Assembly (NCBI RefSeq): GCF_002159495.1 | Contig: NZ_NFIT01000010.1 | Location: 1-64,000, forward strand | DNA from: Olsenella sp. An293 | GTDB lineage: Bacteria; Actinomycetota; Coriobacteriia; Coriobacteriales; Atopobiaceae | Direction of reading: 5' to 3' | DNA: 64,000 bases | Part shown: positions 1 to 7,599 of the stretch, one piece after another | Numbering within the stretch: the stretch's first letter is position 1 | Layout of the letters: the number at the start of each line of letters is the position of its first letter | Translations under genes and position numbers: made by a program | Notes under the pieces: model-generated | Database searches by the model: none | What the model was told of the DNA's origin: nothing | The model's input: the letters and a program-made list of their open reading frames with translations, nothing else

Positions 1-44
1 GGGGGGGGCGCCTCCCTAGCGGGTAGGCCCTGCGGGGTGGTCGC

Positions 45-485
45 ATGGCTGTGACCGGGGACGAGCCCATCAGTGCGACGAACCTGTCTGCGGCCATCGC
101 CGGGGCCAAGGCGAACGTGCTCGCGAGCGCCAACGCCTACGCCGACCAAGCCGTGCAGAAGCTGCGCAACGAGATTAACGAGATTCCGAACAGCTACTAC
201 TCCGTGACGCTCGTGGTCGCGGGCCACGGCATCGACCACTACCTCACGGTCGATAGGCAGAACGAGACCAGCTCGGGAGGCGTCACGGCGTCATACGAGT
301 ACAGCTACAACAGAGGCAACTACGTGGACTGCACGTTCAAAGCGTCCAAGACCGGCGTCTACGTCGTGAGCATCGACGGGACGGAGGACGGTCGCTTCAA
401 CGGGGCCGGGAGCTACAAGAAGAGACTCTCCATCCCCTCGAACGGCTACAAGACGTACGTCGTCCTCGTGACGAGAATCGCATAA
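45..485 (+). CDS. Prophage tail-associated hypothetical protein
   Basis: A 146-residue protein with a helical N-terminal half (Ala-rich, residues 10-45) and a beta-rich C-terminal half rich in Tyr, Thr and Ser. No enzyme motif is visible. Its first residues (MAVTGDEPISATNLSAAI) resemble those of the next gene, so the two look like tail-fibre or tail-tip paralogues sharing an N-terminal attachment region. An RBS-like GGGGTGG lies just upstream, and the gene is followed 11 bp later by the next start. Position before holin and lysin fits a distal tail or baseplate role; this is inferred from synteny, not from a recognised domain. Confidence 0.65.
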   Translation: MAVTGDEPISATNLSAAIAGAKANVLASANAYADQAVQKLRNEINEIPNSYYSVTLVVAGHGIDHYLTVDRQNETSSGGVTASYEYSYNRGNYVDCTFKASKTGVYVVSIDGTEDGRFNGAGSYKKRLSIPSNGYKTYVVLVTRIA

Positions 486-496
486 GGAGGCAGCAC

Positions 497-834
497 ATGG
501 CACTCACTGGCACGGAGCCCATCAGCGCTGAGAACCTCAAGTCGCTGATGGACAGCGGGGCGATGGGGGGGGGGTTGTCCTCTTCAGCGGGGAGATGACG
601 TCCGCCACCATCCCGCTGTCGGCTGACCCGTCCACGTTCGACATGGTCGAGGTCATTGTCAACGAGACGCAGAGCTACCTGCGCTACTTCCCGATTGTCT
701 CGCCGAAGCTCAATACGAGCTACTCAGCGGTTGGGACTTCTAACATCAAGTGCTCGTTCAGCGCGACGAGCGCGACCATTTCCGGGATCATGCTCAGCAA
801 CAACCCAACCTTAATCCGCGGCTACAGATTCTAA
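497..834 (+). pseudogene. Tail-associated gene interrupted at a G10 tract (frameshift or phase-variable)
   Basis: The gene starts at ATG 497 behind a strong AAGGAGG and reads MALTGTEPISAENLKSLMD, matching the start of the preceding gene. A run of ten G at 565-574 then throws it out of frame and it stops near 597. The downstream reading frame (up to 834) continues as GVVLFSGEMTSATIPLSAD and looks like a normal phage beta-structured domain. A tract of 8 or 11 G would join both halves into one protein of about 112 residues. Either contingency switching, real decay or a homopolymer sequencing error is possible. Confidence 0.6.
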
Positions 835-858
835 GAAGGCCAACAGAAAGGGGAGCCG

Positions 859-1626
859 ATGCTTCTCAATGGGACCATCGAGTGCGGGGGCTACGTCCTC
901 CCGCTCAAAGACACGGTCGAGTTCTCGCTCACGGGCACCACCATCGCGGCGACCGCGCAGCTCGAGGCGCCCTACGTGCTCACGGAGGGCGAGGACACCG
1001 TCGCGAGCTTCGCGGGCTACGTCCAGACGGCGGTCTACCTCGGCACCGAGGAGGGCAGCGTCCGCATGCGCGCCGCGCGCGAGCTGCCCACGGAGAGCAA
1101 GGAGGCCATCGAGGCCGTCGAGGCCAACCTCTCGGCGCTCACCACGCGCGTGACCACCACCGAGGCCACGGCCACCGAGGCCAAGGAGACCGCAGAGGGC
1201 GCCGCCGCGTCGGCCAGCCCGTCGGTGCGCGCCGCGTCCGTGCTCTACGTCAACGCGTCCACGACGCTCACGAACTCCCAGCTCGGCGACGTGCGCGACC
1301 TCATCGAGGACTTCGTGCAGGGGGCGGAGTACGAGAAGGGCGCCATCCGCAAGTACGACGGCAAGTTCTGGCGCATGGCCCAGAAGATCACCTCGACCAC
1401 CTCGCAGACCTACCTGCCCGGGACCGGCACCGAGAGCCTCTACACCCTCATCGACCTTGCCGCCGACGGCATCCGCGTGTGGCACGCGCCGACCGACGCG
1501 ACGAACAGCTTCGCGCTCGGCGAGAAGGCGCACCACCCCGGCGAGGACGGACCGGTGTACGTCTCCAAGCGCGACGGCAACACCTCGGAGCCGGGCACCG
1601 ACCAGTGGTGGGTGCTGGCCGAGTAG
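859..1626 (+). CDS. Phage tail protein with coiled coil and C-terminal carbohydrate-binding-like module
   Basis: A 255-residue protein. Residues 1-75 are beta-rich, 75-120 form an Ala/Glu/Thr-rich coiled coil, and the C-terminal half contains aromatic spacing (YDGKFWRM, then PGTDQWWVLAE at the end) typical of the CBM5/12-like modules found at the ends of phage tail proteins. This suggests a receptor- or cell-wall-binding tail component. A ribosome site AAAGGGGAG precedes ATG 859. The fold assignment rests on the aromatic pattern only. A G/C-rich hairpin plus T run (about 1650-1675) lies between this gene and the next. Confidence 0.6.
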   Translation: MLLNGTIECGGYVLPLKDTVEFSLTGTTIAATAQLEAPYVLTEGEDTVASFAGYVQTAVYLGTEEGSVRMRAARELPTESKEAIEAVEANLSALTTRVTTTEATATEAKETAEGAAASASPSVRAASVLYVNASTTLTNSQLGDVRDLIEDFVQGAEYEKGAIRKYDGKFWRMAQKITSTTSQTYLPGTGTESLYTLIDLAADGIRVWHAPTDATNSFALGEKAHHPGEDGPVYVSKRDGNTSEPGTDQWWVLAE

Positions 1627-1686
1627 CCCAGAGCACAGAGACGATTCGCAGACGGCCCTCCGGGGCCTTTTTCTTTAGGGGGCCGC

Positions 1687-2103
1687 ATGCAGCCAAGCGA
1701 GGGGTTCTGGGAGGGCGTCGGCGCGAGCGTCGGCACGTCCCCCGGGTGGATGGTCATCGGGGCGCTCCTCGTGGTGGGCATCCTCTTCGTGGTCGCGAAG
1801 TACATCTACCCTGGCCACAAGGAGCTGAAGATGCGCGAGCTGGACATCCGCCAGCGCGAGGCCGACAACGACTCGGAGCGCATCAAGGCCAACGCGGCGC
1901 TCGCGGAGAACATGCGCGGTCTGCGCGAGTCAAACGACCAGCTCGCCCAGCAGAGCGCCGCGCTCGCCGCGGGCATCGAGGAGAGCAAGGCGCGCTCGCG
2001 CGGCATGGGCGACGACGTGAGCCGCATCCGCGCGACCACAGACCACACGGCAGAGCAGGTGGAGGACATCCACCGGCGCCTCTTTCGAGAAGGGACGGAC
2101 TAA
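1687..2103 (+). CDS. Phage lysis-cassette membrane protein with coiled coil
   Basis: A 138-residue protein with one transmembrane segment (about residues 20-41) followed by a long charged heptad-like helix (45-130, rich in Arg, Glu, Ala and Gln). It sits directly before the holin, with its TAA stop overlapping the holin ATG (TAATG), so the two are translationally coupled. The architecture (single N-terminal anchor, cytoplasmic or periplasmic coiled coil) resembles accessory lysis proteins, antiholins or spanin-like helpers, but no family could be assigned by eye. Confidence 0.6.
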   Translation: MQPSEGFWEGVGASVGTSPGWMVIGALLVVGILFVVAKYIYPGHKELKMRELDIRQREADNDSERIKANAALAENMRGLRESNDQLAQQSAALAAGIEESKARSRGMGDDVSRIRATTDHTAEQVEDIHRRLFREGTD

Positions 2104-2327
2104 TGCAGTACATCGTGCCCGATTCAATCTACGCGATTCTCAAGTGGGCGGGCCTCATCGCCCTGCCCGCGGTCGCGGTCTTCGTGAGCACCGTCGGCCA
2201 GGCGTGGGGCATGGACCCCGGTCTCTCCAACGCCATCGTCACGACGCTGAACGCACTGGGCGTCCTCGTGGGCGCGCTTCTCGGCATCTCTCAGGCCACG
2301 GCCAAGCCGGGCGAGGCCGATGCTTAG
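2103..2327 (+). CDS. Phage holin (Dp-1-like)
   Basis: A 74-residue membrane protein. It has two hydrophobic helices (about residues 10-33 and 44-63) separated by a WGMDPGLSN turn. The opening pattern, YxxLKWxxLIxLPAxAVF followed by WG, matches small holins of the Dp-1-like type from phages of Gram-positive hosts. Holins form membrane lesions that release the endolysin. The gene overlaps both neighbours: its ATG uses the upstream TAA, and its end overlaps the endolysin start by 8 bp, a standard holin-lysin cassette. Confidence 0.75.
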   Translation: MQYIVPDSIYAILKWAGLIALPAVAVFVSTVGQAWGMDPGLSNAIVTTLNALGVLVGALLGISQATAKPGEADA

Positions 2328-3162
2328 CTACCCCGAGCGCGCGGCGCAGGTGATGGAGCACCTCGTGACCTGTCCGAGCCACGGCTACAGCCAGTACAGC
2401 CGTCAGGGCGACGGCGGCACCGAGACGGTGACGCTCGCCGACGGCTCCACAGTCACGATCGCGACCGGTGACCGCGACTGCTCCTCCAGCGTCATCGACG
2501 CGTGGGAGCACGCGCTTCCCGGCTCGACGGGCGGGGCCACCTACACCGGCAACATGCGCCGCGGCTTCACCGAGAGCGGATGCTTCGCGTGGCACCCGTG
2601 GGGTGACGGCTACCAGCCCAAGCGCGGCGACGTCTACCTCAACGAGACGCACCACACCGAGATGTATCTCGGCGGCGGCAAGCTCGCGGGGTTCCGAGGC
2701 TCCGAGCGAGGCACCATCGACGGCGCCGAGGGCGACCAGACGGGGCGCGAGTCCCGCATCAGCGACGTCTACACCTACAGCAAGGGCTGGGACGGCATCC
2801 TCGCCTACGTCGGCCCCGAGCCCGAGCCCGAACCGACATTTACGGAGGATGACATGAACTGCTTCATCGAGATTCCCGCAGAGGGCGACGTGAGGTCCGC
2901 CCTGACCGTCTGGCTCTGCAACGACCGCATCCACGACCTGAGCCACCCGGACGACGTCAAGTACGTCAACGAGTGCTACAAGGCGTGCTTCGGCAAGGAC
3001 ATGCCCGTTGTCAAGCTGAGCGCGAGCAAGGACAAGCCCGAGTTCCAGCGGCTCGTTCAGGCCATCGAGGGCGGCATCCCGTCCGCCGACCTCATCCCGT
3101 CCATCGCCATCCTGCCGTCTCGGTCCGAGCACCGCGCCGACGGCAACGACGGCACAGAGTAG
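2320..3162 (+). CDS. Phage endolysin, NlpC/P60-like (Amidase_5-type) peptidoglycan hydrolase
   Basis: A 280-residue endolysin. Residues 1-165 form the catalytic domain: DRDCSSSV places the nucleophilic cysteine at about residue 54, and the ETHHTEMY motif (residues 109-116) supplies the histidine, as in bacteriophage peptidoglycan hydrolases of the Amidase_5/NlpC-P60 group. A PEPEPEP linker (about 167-175) leads to an unrecognised C-terminal domain, probably cell-wall binding. The start overlaps the holin. It is the last prophage gene, followed by a strong terminator. Confidence 0.8.
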   Translation: MLSYPERAAQVMEHLVTCPSHGYSQYSRQGDGGTETVTLADGSTVTIATGDRDCSSSVIDAWEHALPGSTGGATYTGNMRRGFTESGCFAWHPWGDGYQPKRGDVYLNETHHTEMYLGGGKLAGFRGSERGTIDGAEGDQTGRESRISDVYTYSKGWDGILAYVGPEPEPEPTFTEDDMNCFIEIPAEGDVRSALTVWLCNDRIHDLSHPDDVKYVNECYKACFGKDMPVVKLSASKDKPEFQRLVQAIEGGIPSADLIPSIAILPSRSEHRADGNDGTE

Positions 3163-3210
3163 CCCCCTCCGCGCCGGGCGGGCTTTCCTCCTTTCACCCG
3201 CCCGGCATGC

Positions 3211-3246
3211 GCCCCCATCCCGCTTCGGCGGGGTGGGGGCTTTTTT
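3211..3246 (+). terminator. Intrinsic terminator of the prophage lysis module
   Basis: A GC-rich hairpin with a TTCG tetraloop (stem halves 3211-3222 and 3228-3240, one bulge) is followed by six T residues. It ends the late transcript about 50 bp after the endolysin stop. Confidence 0.9.
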
Positions 3247-3284
3247 CGTTTTTGATGTGGAATCCGCGTCCCAATATTGTCCCA

Positions 3285-3389
3285 ATGGGCGAATCATCGC
3301 GCACGTTGCGGGACATGTGGCGTGAAAAACGCATGTTGACGGCGATGTGGATTAACGTGCAGCTTAATCAACAGTACATGGAAGACTGA
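3285..3389 (+). CDS. Possible small ORF at the prophage edge
   Basis: A 34-codon reading frame beginning MGESSRTLRDMWREKRM and ending at TGA 3387-3389. It is less GC-rich than its surroundings and is followed 10 bp later by an intrinsic terminator, which argues that something is transcribed here. No convincing ribosome site precedes it; an upstream in-frame ATG at 3255 is equally unsupported. It may be a small protein, the remains of a phage or host gene at the attachment junction, or chance. Confidence 0.25.
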   Translation: MGESSRTLRDMWREKRMLTAMWINVQLNQQYMED

Positions 3390-3398
3390 GCGGCTTAC

Positions 3399-3427
3399 GG
3401 CCCCGGCTTCGACCGGGGCCGCATTTT
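3399..3427 (+). terminator. Intrinsic terminator
   Basis: A perfect 8-bp stem (GGCCCCGG at 3399-3406 with CCGGGGCC at 3413-3420) and a six-base loop, followed by GCATTTT. It lies just after the small reading frame ending at 3389. Confidence 0.7.
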
Positions 3428-3550
3428 GCCACGGGTAGGCGAGAAGGGCGCGAACCCGCCCGCCCGGATGGTGCGCGCCCAACGGCGGGGGATGTGCGCA
3501 GCGCCGACGGTGGGGGGCGACCTTATCTCCTGCGGCGGCGCATAACAAAT

Positions 3551-3577
3551 CAGGCCACCGGGAAATGCCCGATGGCC
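3551..3577 (-). terminator. Terminator of the tRNA-Asn transcript
   Basis: A 10-bp stem with one mismatch (GGCCACCGGG at 3552-3561 with CCCGATGGCC at 3567-3576) and a short loop. Read on the minus strand it follows the 3' end of the tRNA by about 12 bases and is followed by a T-rich stretch. Confidence 0.7.
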
Positions 3578-3588
3578 TGCGCGTTTAC

Positions 3589-3663
3589 TGGCTCCCCGGG
3601 TAGGATTCGAACCTACGACACGCTGATTAACAGTCAGCTGCGCTACCACTGCGCCACCGGGGA
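3589..3663 (-). tRNA. tRNA-Asn (GTT)
   Basis: On the minus strand the sequence folds as a full cloverleaf: acceptor TCCCCGG with CCGGGGA, D stem GCGC, anticodon stem GCTGA/TCAGC enclosing loop CTGTTAA (anticodon GTT), T stem GTAGG/CCTAC with loop TTCGAAT, discriminator G and encoded CCA. Its 3' end faces the prophage, the usual orientation when a phage integrates at a tRNA gene. The integrase and opposite attachment site are outside the window, so the use of this tRNA as att site is an inference. Confidence 0.95.
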
Positions 3664-4191
3664 ATTGGTGAGGTGCGTTTGCACAAGAGAAGAGTATACA
3701 GATGCCGCGACGAGTTGCAAGCGAGATTTTGGATTTCTTCTCTCCGGGTGGCGCGGTGCGTGGGTATGGGGTCAATGGGACTAGGAGAGCGTTGCGGGAA
3801 TGGGGGCCAGGGCGCGCCGGGGAGCTCTGATCGTTTCCAAATTGAGGGCTGTGGCAAATGGGCTCACGTCTATGTTGGCGATATGGAGCCGGAAGGGGCC
3901 CAAAGTCCTGACATAGGCCCCAATCAGGCAACATTTGAACCCCGTTCGACCTCGGCCTTCCCGCGGGGGAAGGCCACAGACGCCGCGCCTCTGCCACGAC
4001 CCAAATATTCGCCACGCTCTTCTCGCCGTCCGTGCCCTGACCGCAAAAGGTGCAACGCGCATCATCGAGGCGCTCGAGGCCGGTCCCCGCCCTTCCGCAG
4101 CCTCTGCCGTTTCTATGACCGCCTACGTGCTGTGATAGGATTTCTGGACAGGCAAATGCACCGAGGCTACCTGGGAGGTACGTCCAGCCAT
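3664..4191. other. 528-bp non-coding stretch upstream of the exporter, with a half repeat element
   Basis: No credible gene is seen here; long frames crossing it lack ribosome sites and family resemblance. It contains a decamer GCTCTTCTCG at 4016-4025 followed by 4032-4058, a segment closely related to the inverted arms of the 31.98-32.27 kb element (reverse complement begins GCGTTGCACC and ends GGTCAGGGCAC). It looks like half of one of those elements. The rest is A/T-richer than average and probably holds the exporter promoter. Confidence 0.6.
4133..4141 (+). promoter_or_regulatory. Candidate extended -10 promoter for the ABC exporter
   Basis: TGATAGGAT at 4133-4141 reads as an extended -10 (TG-N-TAGGAT) about 50 bp before the permease start. 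No good -35 box is present. Confidence 0.35.
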
Positions 4192-5007
4192 ATGTCCTCA
4201 ACAGCAGAGAAGGTCACGCACGTCTCCGACAACGTGGCAAAGGATCGCTTCATCCTCCAGCAGCTCGTCACCAAGGACTTCAAGCTGAGATACCGCCGCT
4301 CCGTGCTGGGCGTCGTCTGGAGCGTGCTCAACCCGCTGCTCATGATGATCATCATGAGCTTCGTCTTCTCGTACTTCCTGCGCGGCTCCTCGGTCGAGAA
4401 CTACCCGCTGTACCTCATCGTGGGCAACATCACCTTTGGCCTCATGAACGAGGCCACCACCGGCGGCCTGGGCTCGATCATCGGCGCGGCGCCGCTGCTC
4501 AAGAAGGTCAAGGTGGACCGCTGGGTCTTCCCGGTGCAGAAGGTGCTCTCCGCGATGATGAACTTTGGGTTCTCGCTCATCGCCGTCGTGGTGGTCATGC
4601 TCTTCTTCCAGGTGGTCCCCACCTGGCACATCGTCTGGATGATCCCCGCGCTGCTCTTGCTCATGGTGTTTTGCATCGGCATCAGCCTGCTCATCGGCGC
4701 GGCGGCGGTCTTCTTCCGCGACATGATCCACCTCTGGAGCGTCGCCATCACCGCCTGGACCTACCTCACGCCCATCTTCTGGGACCTCTCGCTGCTCACC
4801 AATGCCGGCGCGCCGCAGTTTGTCATCTGGGTCGTGAAGCTCAACCCCATGTACAACTACCTCGACATGATGCGCTGCGCGATCGTGTACCAGGCAAGCC
4901 CCGGCGCCACGGTGCTGCTGCTCGCCGTCTTCTGGGCGCTGCTCGCCCTGGCGCTCGGCCTTCTCGTCTTCCGCAAGACCGAGCACAAGTTCATCCTCTT
5001 CATCTAG
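4192..5007 (+). CDS. ABC-2 type polysaccharide/teichoic-acid exporter permease (TagG/Wzm family)
   Basis: A 271-residue permease with six predicted transmembrane helices. The N-terminal cytoplasmic part has the family signature (VTKDFKLRYRRSVLGVVW, residues about 22-40) of TagG/RfbA/Wzm proteins, which move undecaprenyl-linked cell-surface polysaccharides or teichoic-acid-like polymers across the membrane. The protein ends in KTEHKFILFI, as many family members do. Start ATG 4192 was chosen because the family domain begins soon after it; GGGAGG lies 13 bp upstream. The matching ATPase follows 18 bp after the stop, so this is a two-component exporter. Confidence 0.88.
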   Translation: MSSTAEKVTHVSDNVAKDRFILQQLVTKDFKLRYRRSVLGVVWSVLNPLLMMIIMSFVFSYFLRGSSVENYPLYLIVGNITFGLMNEATTGGLGSIIGAAPLLKKVKVDRWVFPVQKVLSAMMNFGFSLIAVVVVMLFFQVVPTWHIVWMIPALLLLMVFCIGISLLIGAAAVFFRDMIHLWSVAITAWTYLTPIFWDLSLLTNAGAPQFVIWVVKLNPMYNYLDMMRCAIVYQASPGATVLLLAVFWALLALALGLLVFRKTEHKFILFI

Positions 5008-5025
5008 GACGCTAGGACGGGACCC

Positions 5026-6864
5026 ATGTCTGACACCATCGCAGAGCCCATCGCAGCCGAGGACGCCCCCGTCACCGAGGACGTCACGGACGCCGTCGCC
5101 GCAGACGCCGCCGCCGCGGACGCCGCCACCGAGGCCGCCGACTACGCCATCGAGGTCAATGACGTCTCGATGATCTTCAACATCGCCAGCGAGCAGCTCA
5201 ACAACCTCAAGGAGTACTTCATCAAGATCATGAGGCACGAGCTGTTCTTCAAGGAGTTCCGTGCCCTTGACCACGTGAGCTTCAAGGTGGGCCGCGGCGA
5301 GGTCGTGGGCCTCGTCGGCACCAACGGCTCCGGCAAGTCCACGATGCTCAAGTGCATCGCCGGCGTGCTCGAGCCCTCCGAGGGCTCGATCGTGGTCCGC
5401 GGCAACATCGCGCCGCTCATCGAGCTCGGCGCCGGCTTCGACCTCGAGCTCACCGCGCGCGAGAACATCTACCTCAACGGCGCCCTTCTCGGCTACACCC
5501 GCGAGTTCATCGACGAGCACCTCCAGGAGATCATCGACTTCGCCGAACTCGAGGACTTCATGGACATGCCCCTCAAGAACTACTCCTCGGGCATGGTGGC
5601 CCGCATCGCCTTTGCCATCGCCACGGTGACCGAGCCCGACGTCCTCATCGTCGACGAGACCCTCTCGGTGGGCGACGTCTTCTTCCAGCAGAAGTGCGAG
5701 GACCGCATCAGGAGCTTCATTGACTCCGGCAACGTGACCGTGCTCTTTGTCTCCCACTCCATGTCGCAGGTGGCGCGCATCTGCGACCGCGTCATCTGGA
5801 TCGAGAAGGGCGTCATGCGCCGCGACGGCCCGGCCAAGGAGGTCCTCGGCGAGTACAGCGCCCAGTTCGACCCGGCGGCGGGGCAGGGGGGCGAGAAGGT
5901 CGTGGTCGAGCGGCTCGTCGCCGACGCGCCCGACGCCCTTCTCGATACCGACCGTACGACCGGTCTCATCCCGGAGCGCGACGAGGCCGGCAACGCCAAC
6001 CGCTTCTTCGTGGCCCACACCGGCGCGCCCATCGCCGTCCCGGCCGTGCGCTACCAGGTCAAGCGCGGCAACGCCTACCTCTACCCGGTGCTCGACCCGT
6101 CCCTGTACTCCGTCGTCTACATCAGAAACGAGGAGGGCAAGATCGTGCGCGAGGCCGTCGACGAGGGCACCTACACCGTCGAGATCGACCTCGCCGACGC
6201 CGCCCGGACGCGCTACCAGCTCGTCTCGACGTCCTTCTCCTTCACGGTGCGCGACTTTGGCCACTACGACGACGTGGACTCGGCGGCGTGGTACTCGATC
6301 GCCGTGGAGCGCGCCTACGACCTCTACTTCCTCGACGACACCCCGGACAACCGCCTGCGCCCCGACGAGCCGGTCAGCCGCGCGGACGTGGTGGAGCTCA
6401 TGTGGCGCATGTCCTTCGGCGCGCCCGAGCCCGTGGGAGGCCCGGCCTGCTCCGTCTCCCCGGAGCGCGCCTTCACGGACGTCTCCGGCGGCGAGCCCTT
6501 CGCCGAGGCGCTCGCCTGGGCCCTGCGCGCGGGCGTCGTCCTCGCCCCGGAGAAGCCCGGCCCCTTCCGGCCGGACGACCCCGTCACCCGCGAGGCCTTC
6601 GCCTGCATGCTCGCGCGCCTCGCCCGCTCGCGCGGCGCCTACGTGGCCCCCTCGCTCGACGCGCTCGCGAGCATCTCCGACGCCGACGCCATCTCCGGCT
6701 GGGCCCTGGAGTCGGTGGCCTGGGCGGTCGCCGGCAAGGTCATGGGCAACGGCGGCACCGTCAGCAGCGGCGCGCTCGTCAGCCGCGCCGAGGCGGCGTC
6801 GATGGCGGTGAACTACCAGCCGCAGGCCCTCGACGGCCACAACCGCCTCACCAACCCCCGCTAG
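5026..6864 (+). CDS. Polysaccharide ABC exporter ATPase (TagH/Wzt type) with three C-terminal SLH repeats
   Basis: A 612-residue protein. Residues 1-38 are an acidic Ala/Asp/Glu-rich tail. The ATPase (about 40-282) has Walker A GTNGSGKST (98-106), signature YSSGM (186-190), Walker B VLIVDE (206-211) and switch His in VSH (about 244), with the extra N-terminal helix typical of TagH/Wzt. A beta-rich linker (about 325-410) is followed by three S-layer-homology repeats at about 413-465, 481-536 and 548-597. SLH modules normally bind pyruvylated cell-wall polymers outside the cell. Here they occupy the position where Wzt proteins carry a glycan-recognition domain. No signal peptide is present. Confidence 0.88.
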   Translation: MSDTIAEPIAAEDAPVTEDVTDAVAADAAAADAATEAADYAIEVNDVSMIFNIASEQLNNLKEYFIKIMRHELFFKEFRALDHVSFKVGRGEVVGLVGTNGSGKSTMLKCIAGVLEPSEGSIVVRGNIAPLIELGAGFDLELTARENIYLNGALLGYTREFIDEHLQEIIDFAELEDFMDMPLKNYSSGMVARIAFAIATVTEPDVLIVDETLSVGDVFFQQKCEDRIRSFIDSGNVTVLFVSHSMSQVARICDRVIWIEKGVMRRDGPAKEVLGEYSAQFDPAAGQGGEKVVVERLVADAPDALLDTDRTTGLIPERDEAGNANRFFVAHTGAPIAVPAVRYQVKRGNAYLYPVLDPSLYSVVYIRNEEGKIVREAVDEGTYTVEIDLADAARTRYQLVSTSFSFTVRDFGHYDDVDSAAWYSIAVERAYDLYFLDDTPDNRLRPDEPVSRADVVELMWRMSFGAPEPVGGPACSVSPERAFTDVSGGEPFAEALAWALRAGVVLAPEKPGPFRPDDPVTREAFACMLARLARSRGAYVAPSLDALASISDADAISGWALESVAWAVAGKVMGNGGTVSSGALVSRAEAASMAVNYQPQALDGHNRLTNPR

Positions 6865-6897
6865 CGGCTCCGCGCCCACGCCGGCCCCCACATGGTG

Positions 6898-7012
6898 TAC
6901 ACTGGGGAGGATTTTTAAGCCGGTGCGAGACGCCAGCAAGGTCGGTCCCTCGGGACGCTTCTCATAGCCTTATCTCGACGTCCTCGCCGGCATCCCGGCA
7001 GGACGTCTTTTT
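6898..7012 (+). promoter_or_regulatory. pyr operon leader with transcription attenuator
   Basis: A possible -10 TACACT lies at 6898-6903. The leader then has a strong intrinsic terminator: stem GACGTCCT (6977-6984) with AGGACGTC (7000-7007), an inner CCGG/CCGG pairing and five T residues, only 16 bp before pyrR. Upstream, 6926-6963 can form a competing imperfect hairpin (GAGACGC with GCTTCTC). This is the arrangement of PyrR-controlled attenuators, in which UMP-bound PyrR favours termination. I do not see the canonical Bacillus PyrR-loop sequence, so the exact binding element is uncertain. Confidence 0.7.
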
Positions 7013-7028
7013 GTGAGAAGGGAGTCCC

Positions 7029-7598
7029 ATGGAACAGCCACAGCTCAAGGCCCAGATCATGGATGGGCAGGCCATGAGCCGCGCGCTCACCCGCATCGCC
7101 CACGAGATCATCGAGAGAAACGAGGGCGCGGGAAGCATCGCGCTGGTGGGCGTCGTGCGCCGCGGCGCCGCGCTCGCCCCGCTGCTCGCCGACGAGATCG
7201 CCAAGATCGAGGGCACCCGACCGCCCGTGGGCACGCTCGACGTGAGCTTCTACCGCGACGACGTGAGCCGCAAGATCGCGCCGGTCGAGTTTGGTACCGA
7301 CATCCCCTTCGCCGTCGACGACCGCGACATCGTGCTCGTGGACGACGTCCTCTACACCGGCCGCACGATCCGCGCCGCACTCGACGCCCTCATCGACCTC
7401 GGGCGCCCCAGGACCGTCCAGCTCGCCGTCATGATCGACCGCGGGCACCGCGAGCTGCCCATCAGAGCCGACTACGTGGGCAAGAACGTCCCCTCCTCGC
7501 ACGAGGAGGACGTCCGCGTGACCATCGTCCCCTACGACGAGGCCAACGCGGTCGAGATCTGGACCAAGCCCGCCGAGAAGAACGGAGGCGACCGCTAA
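7029..7598 (+). CDS. pyrR: Bifunctional pyr operon regulator / uracil phosphoribosyltransferase
   Basis: A 189-residue PyrR. The PRPP-binding motif IVLVDDVLYTGRT spans about residues 101-113, and VVRRGAALAPLL (42-53) gives the usual N-terminal loop of type I phosphoribosyltransferases. PyrR binds pyr mRNA and promotes attenuation when UMP is high; many members also convert uracil plus PRPP to UMP. It is first in the operon, directly after an attenuator terminator, as in other autogenously controlled pyr operons. GAAGGGAG precedes ATG 7029. The stop is one base before pyrB. Confidence 0.95.
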   Translation: MEQPQLKAQIMDGQAMSRALTRIAHEIIERNEGAGSIALVGVVRRGAALAPLLADEIAKIEGTRPPVGTLDVSFYRDDVSRKIAPVEFGTDIPFAVDDRDIVLVDDVLYTGRTIRAALDALIDLGRPRTVQLAVMIDRGHRELPIRADYVGKNVPSSHEEDVRVTIVPYDEANAVEIWTKPAEKNGGDR

Positions 7599-7599
7599 C

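Noticed and set aside
3589-3663. tRNA-Asn proven as prophage attachment site
   Set aside because: Orientation fits, but the duplicated 3' end and the integrase are not in the window, so it stays an inference only.
3395-4201. 268-codon minus-strand frame across tRNA-Asn
   Set aside because: It runs through the tRNA and its terminator; the peptide with RVVGSNPTRG is a translated tRNA, a common annotation artefact.
4198-6939. 913-codon open frame on the minus strand opposite the ABC exporter
   Set aside because: It is the complement of two clear genes; the sequence is low-complexity His/Asp/Gly/Val-rich as expected for an antisense frame in GC-rich DNA.
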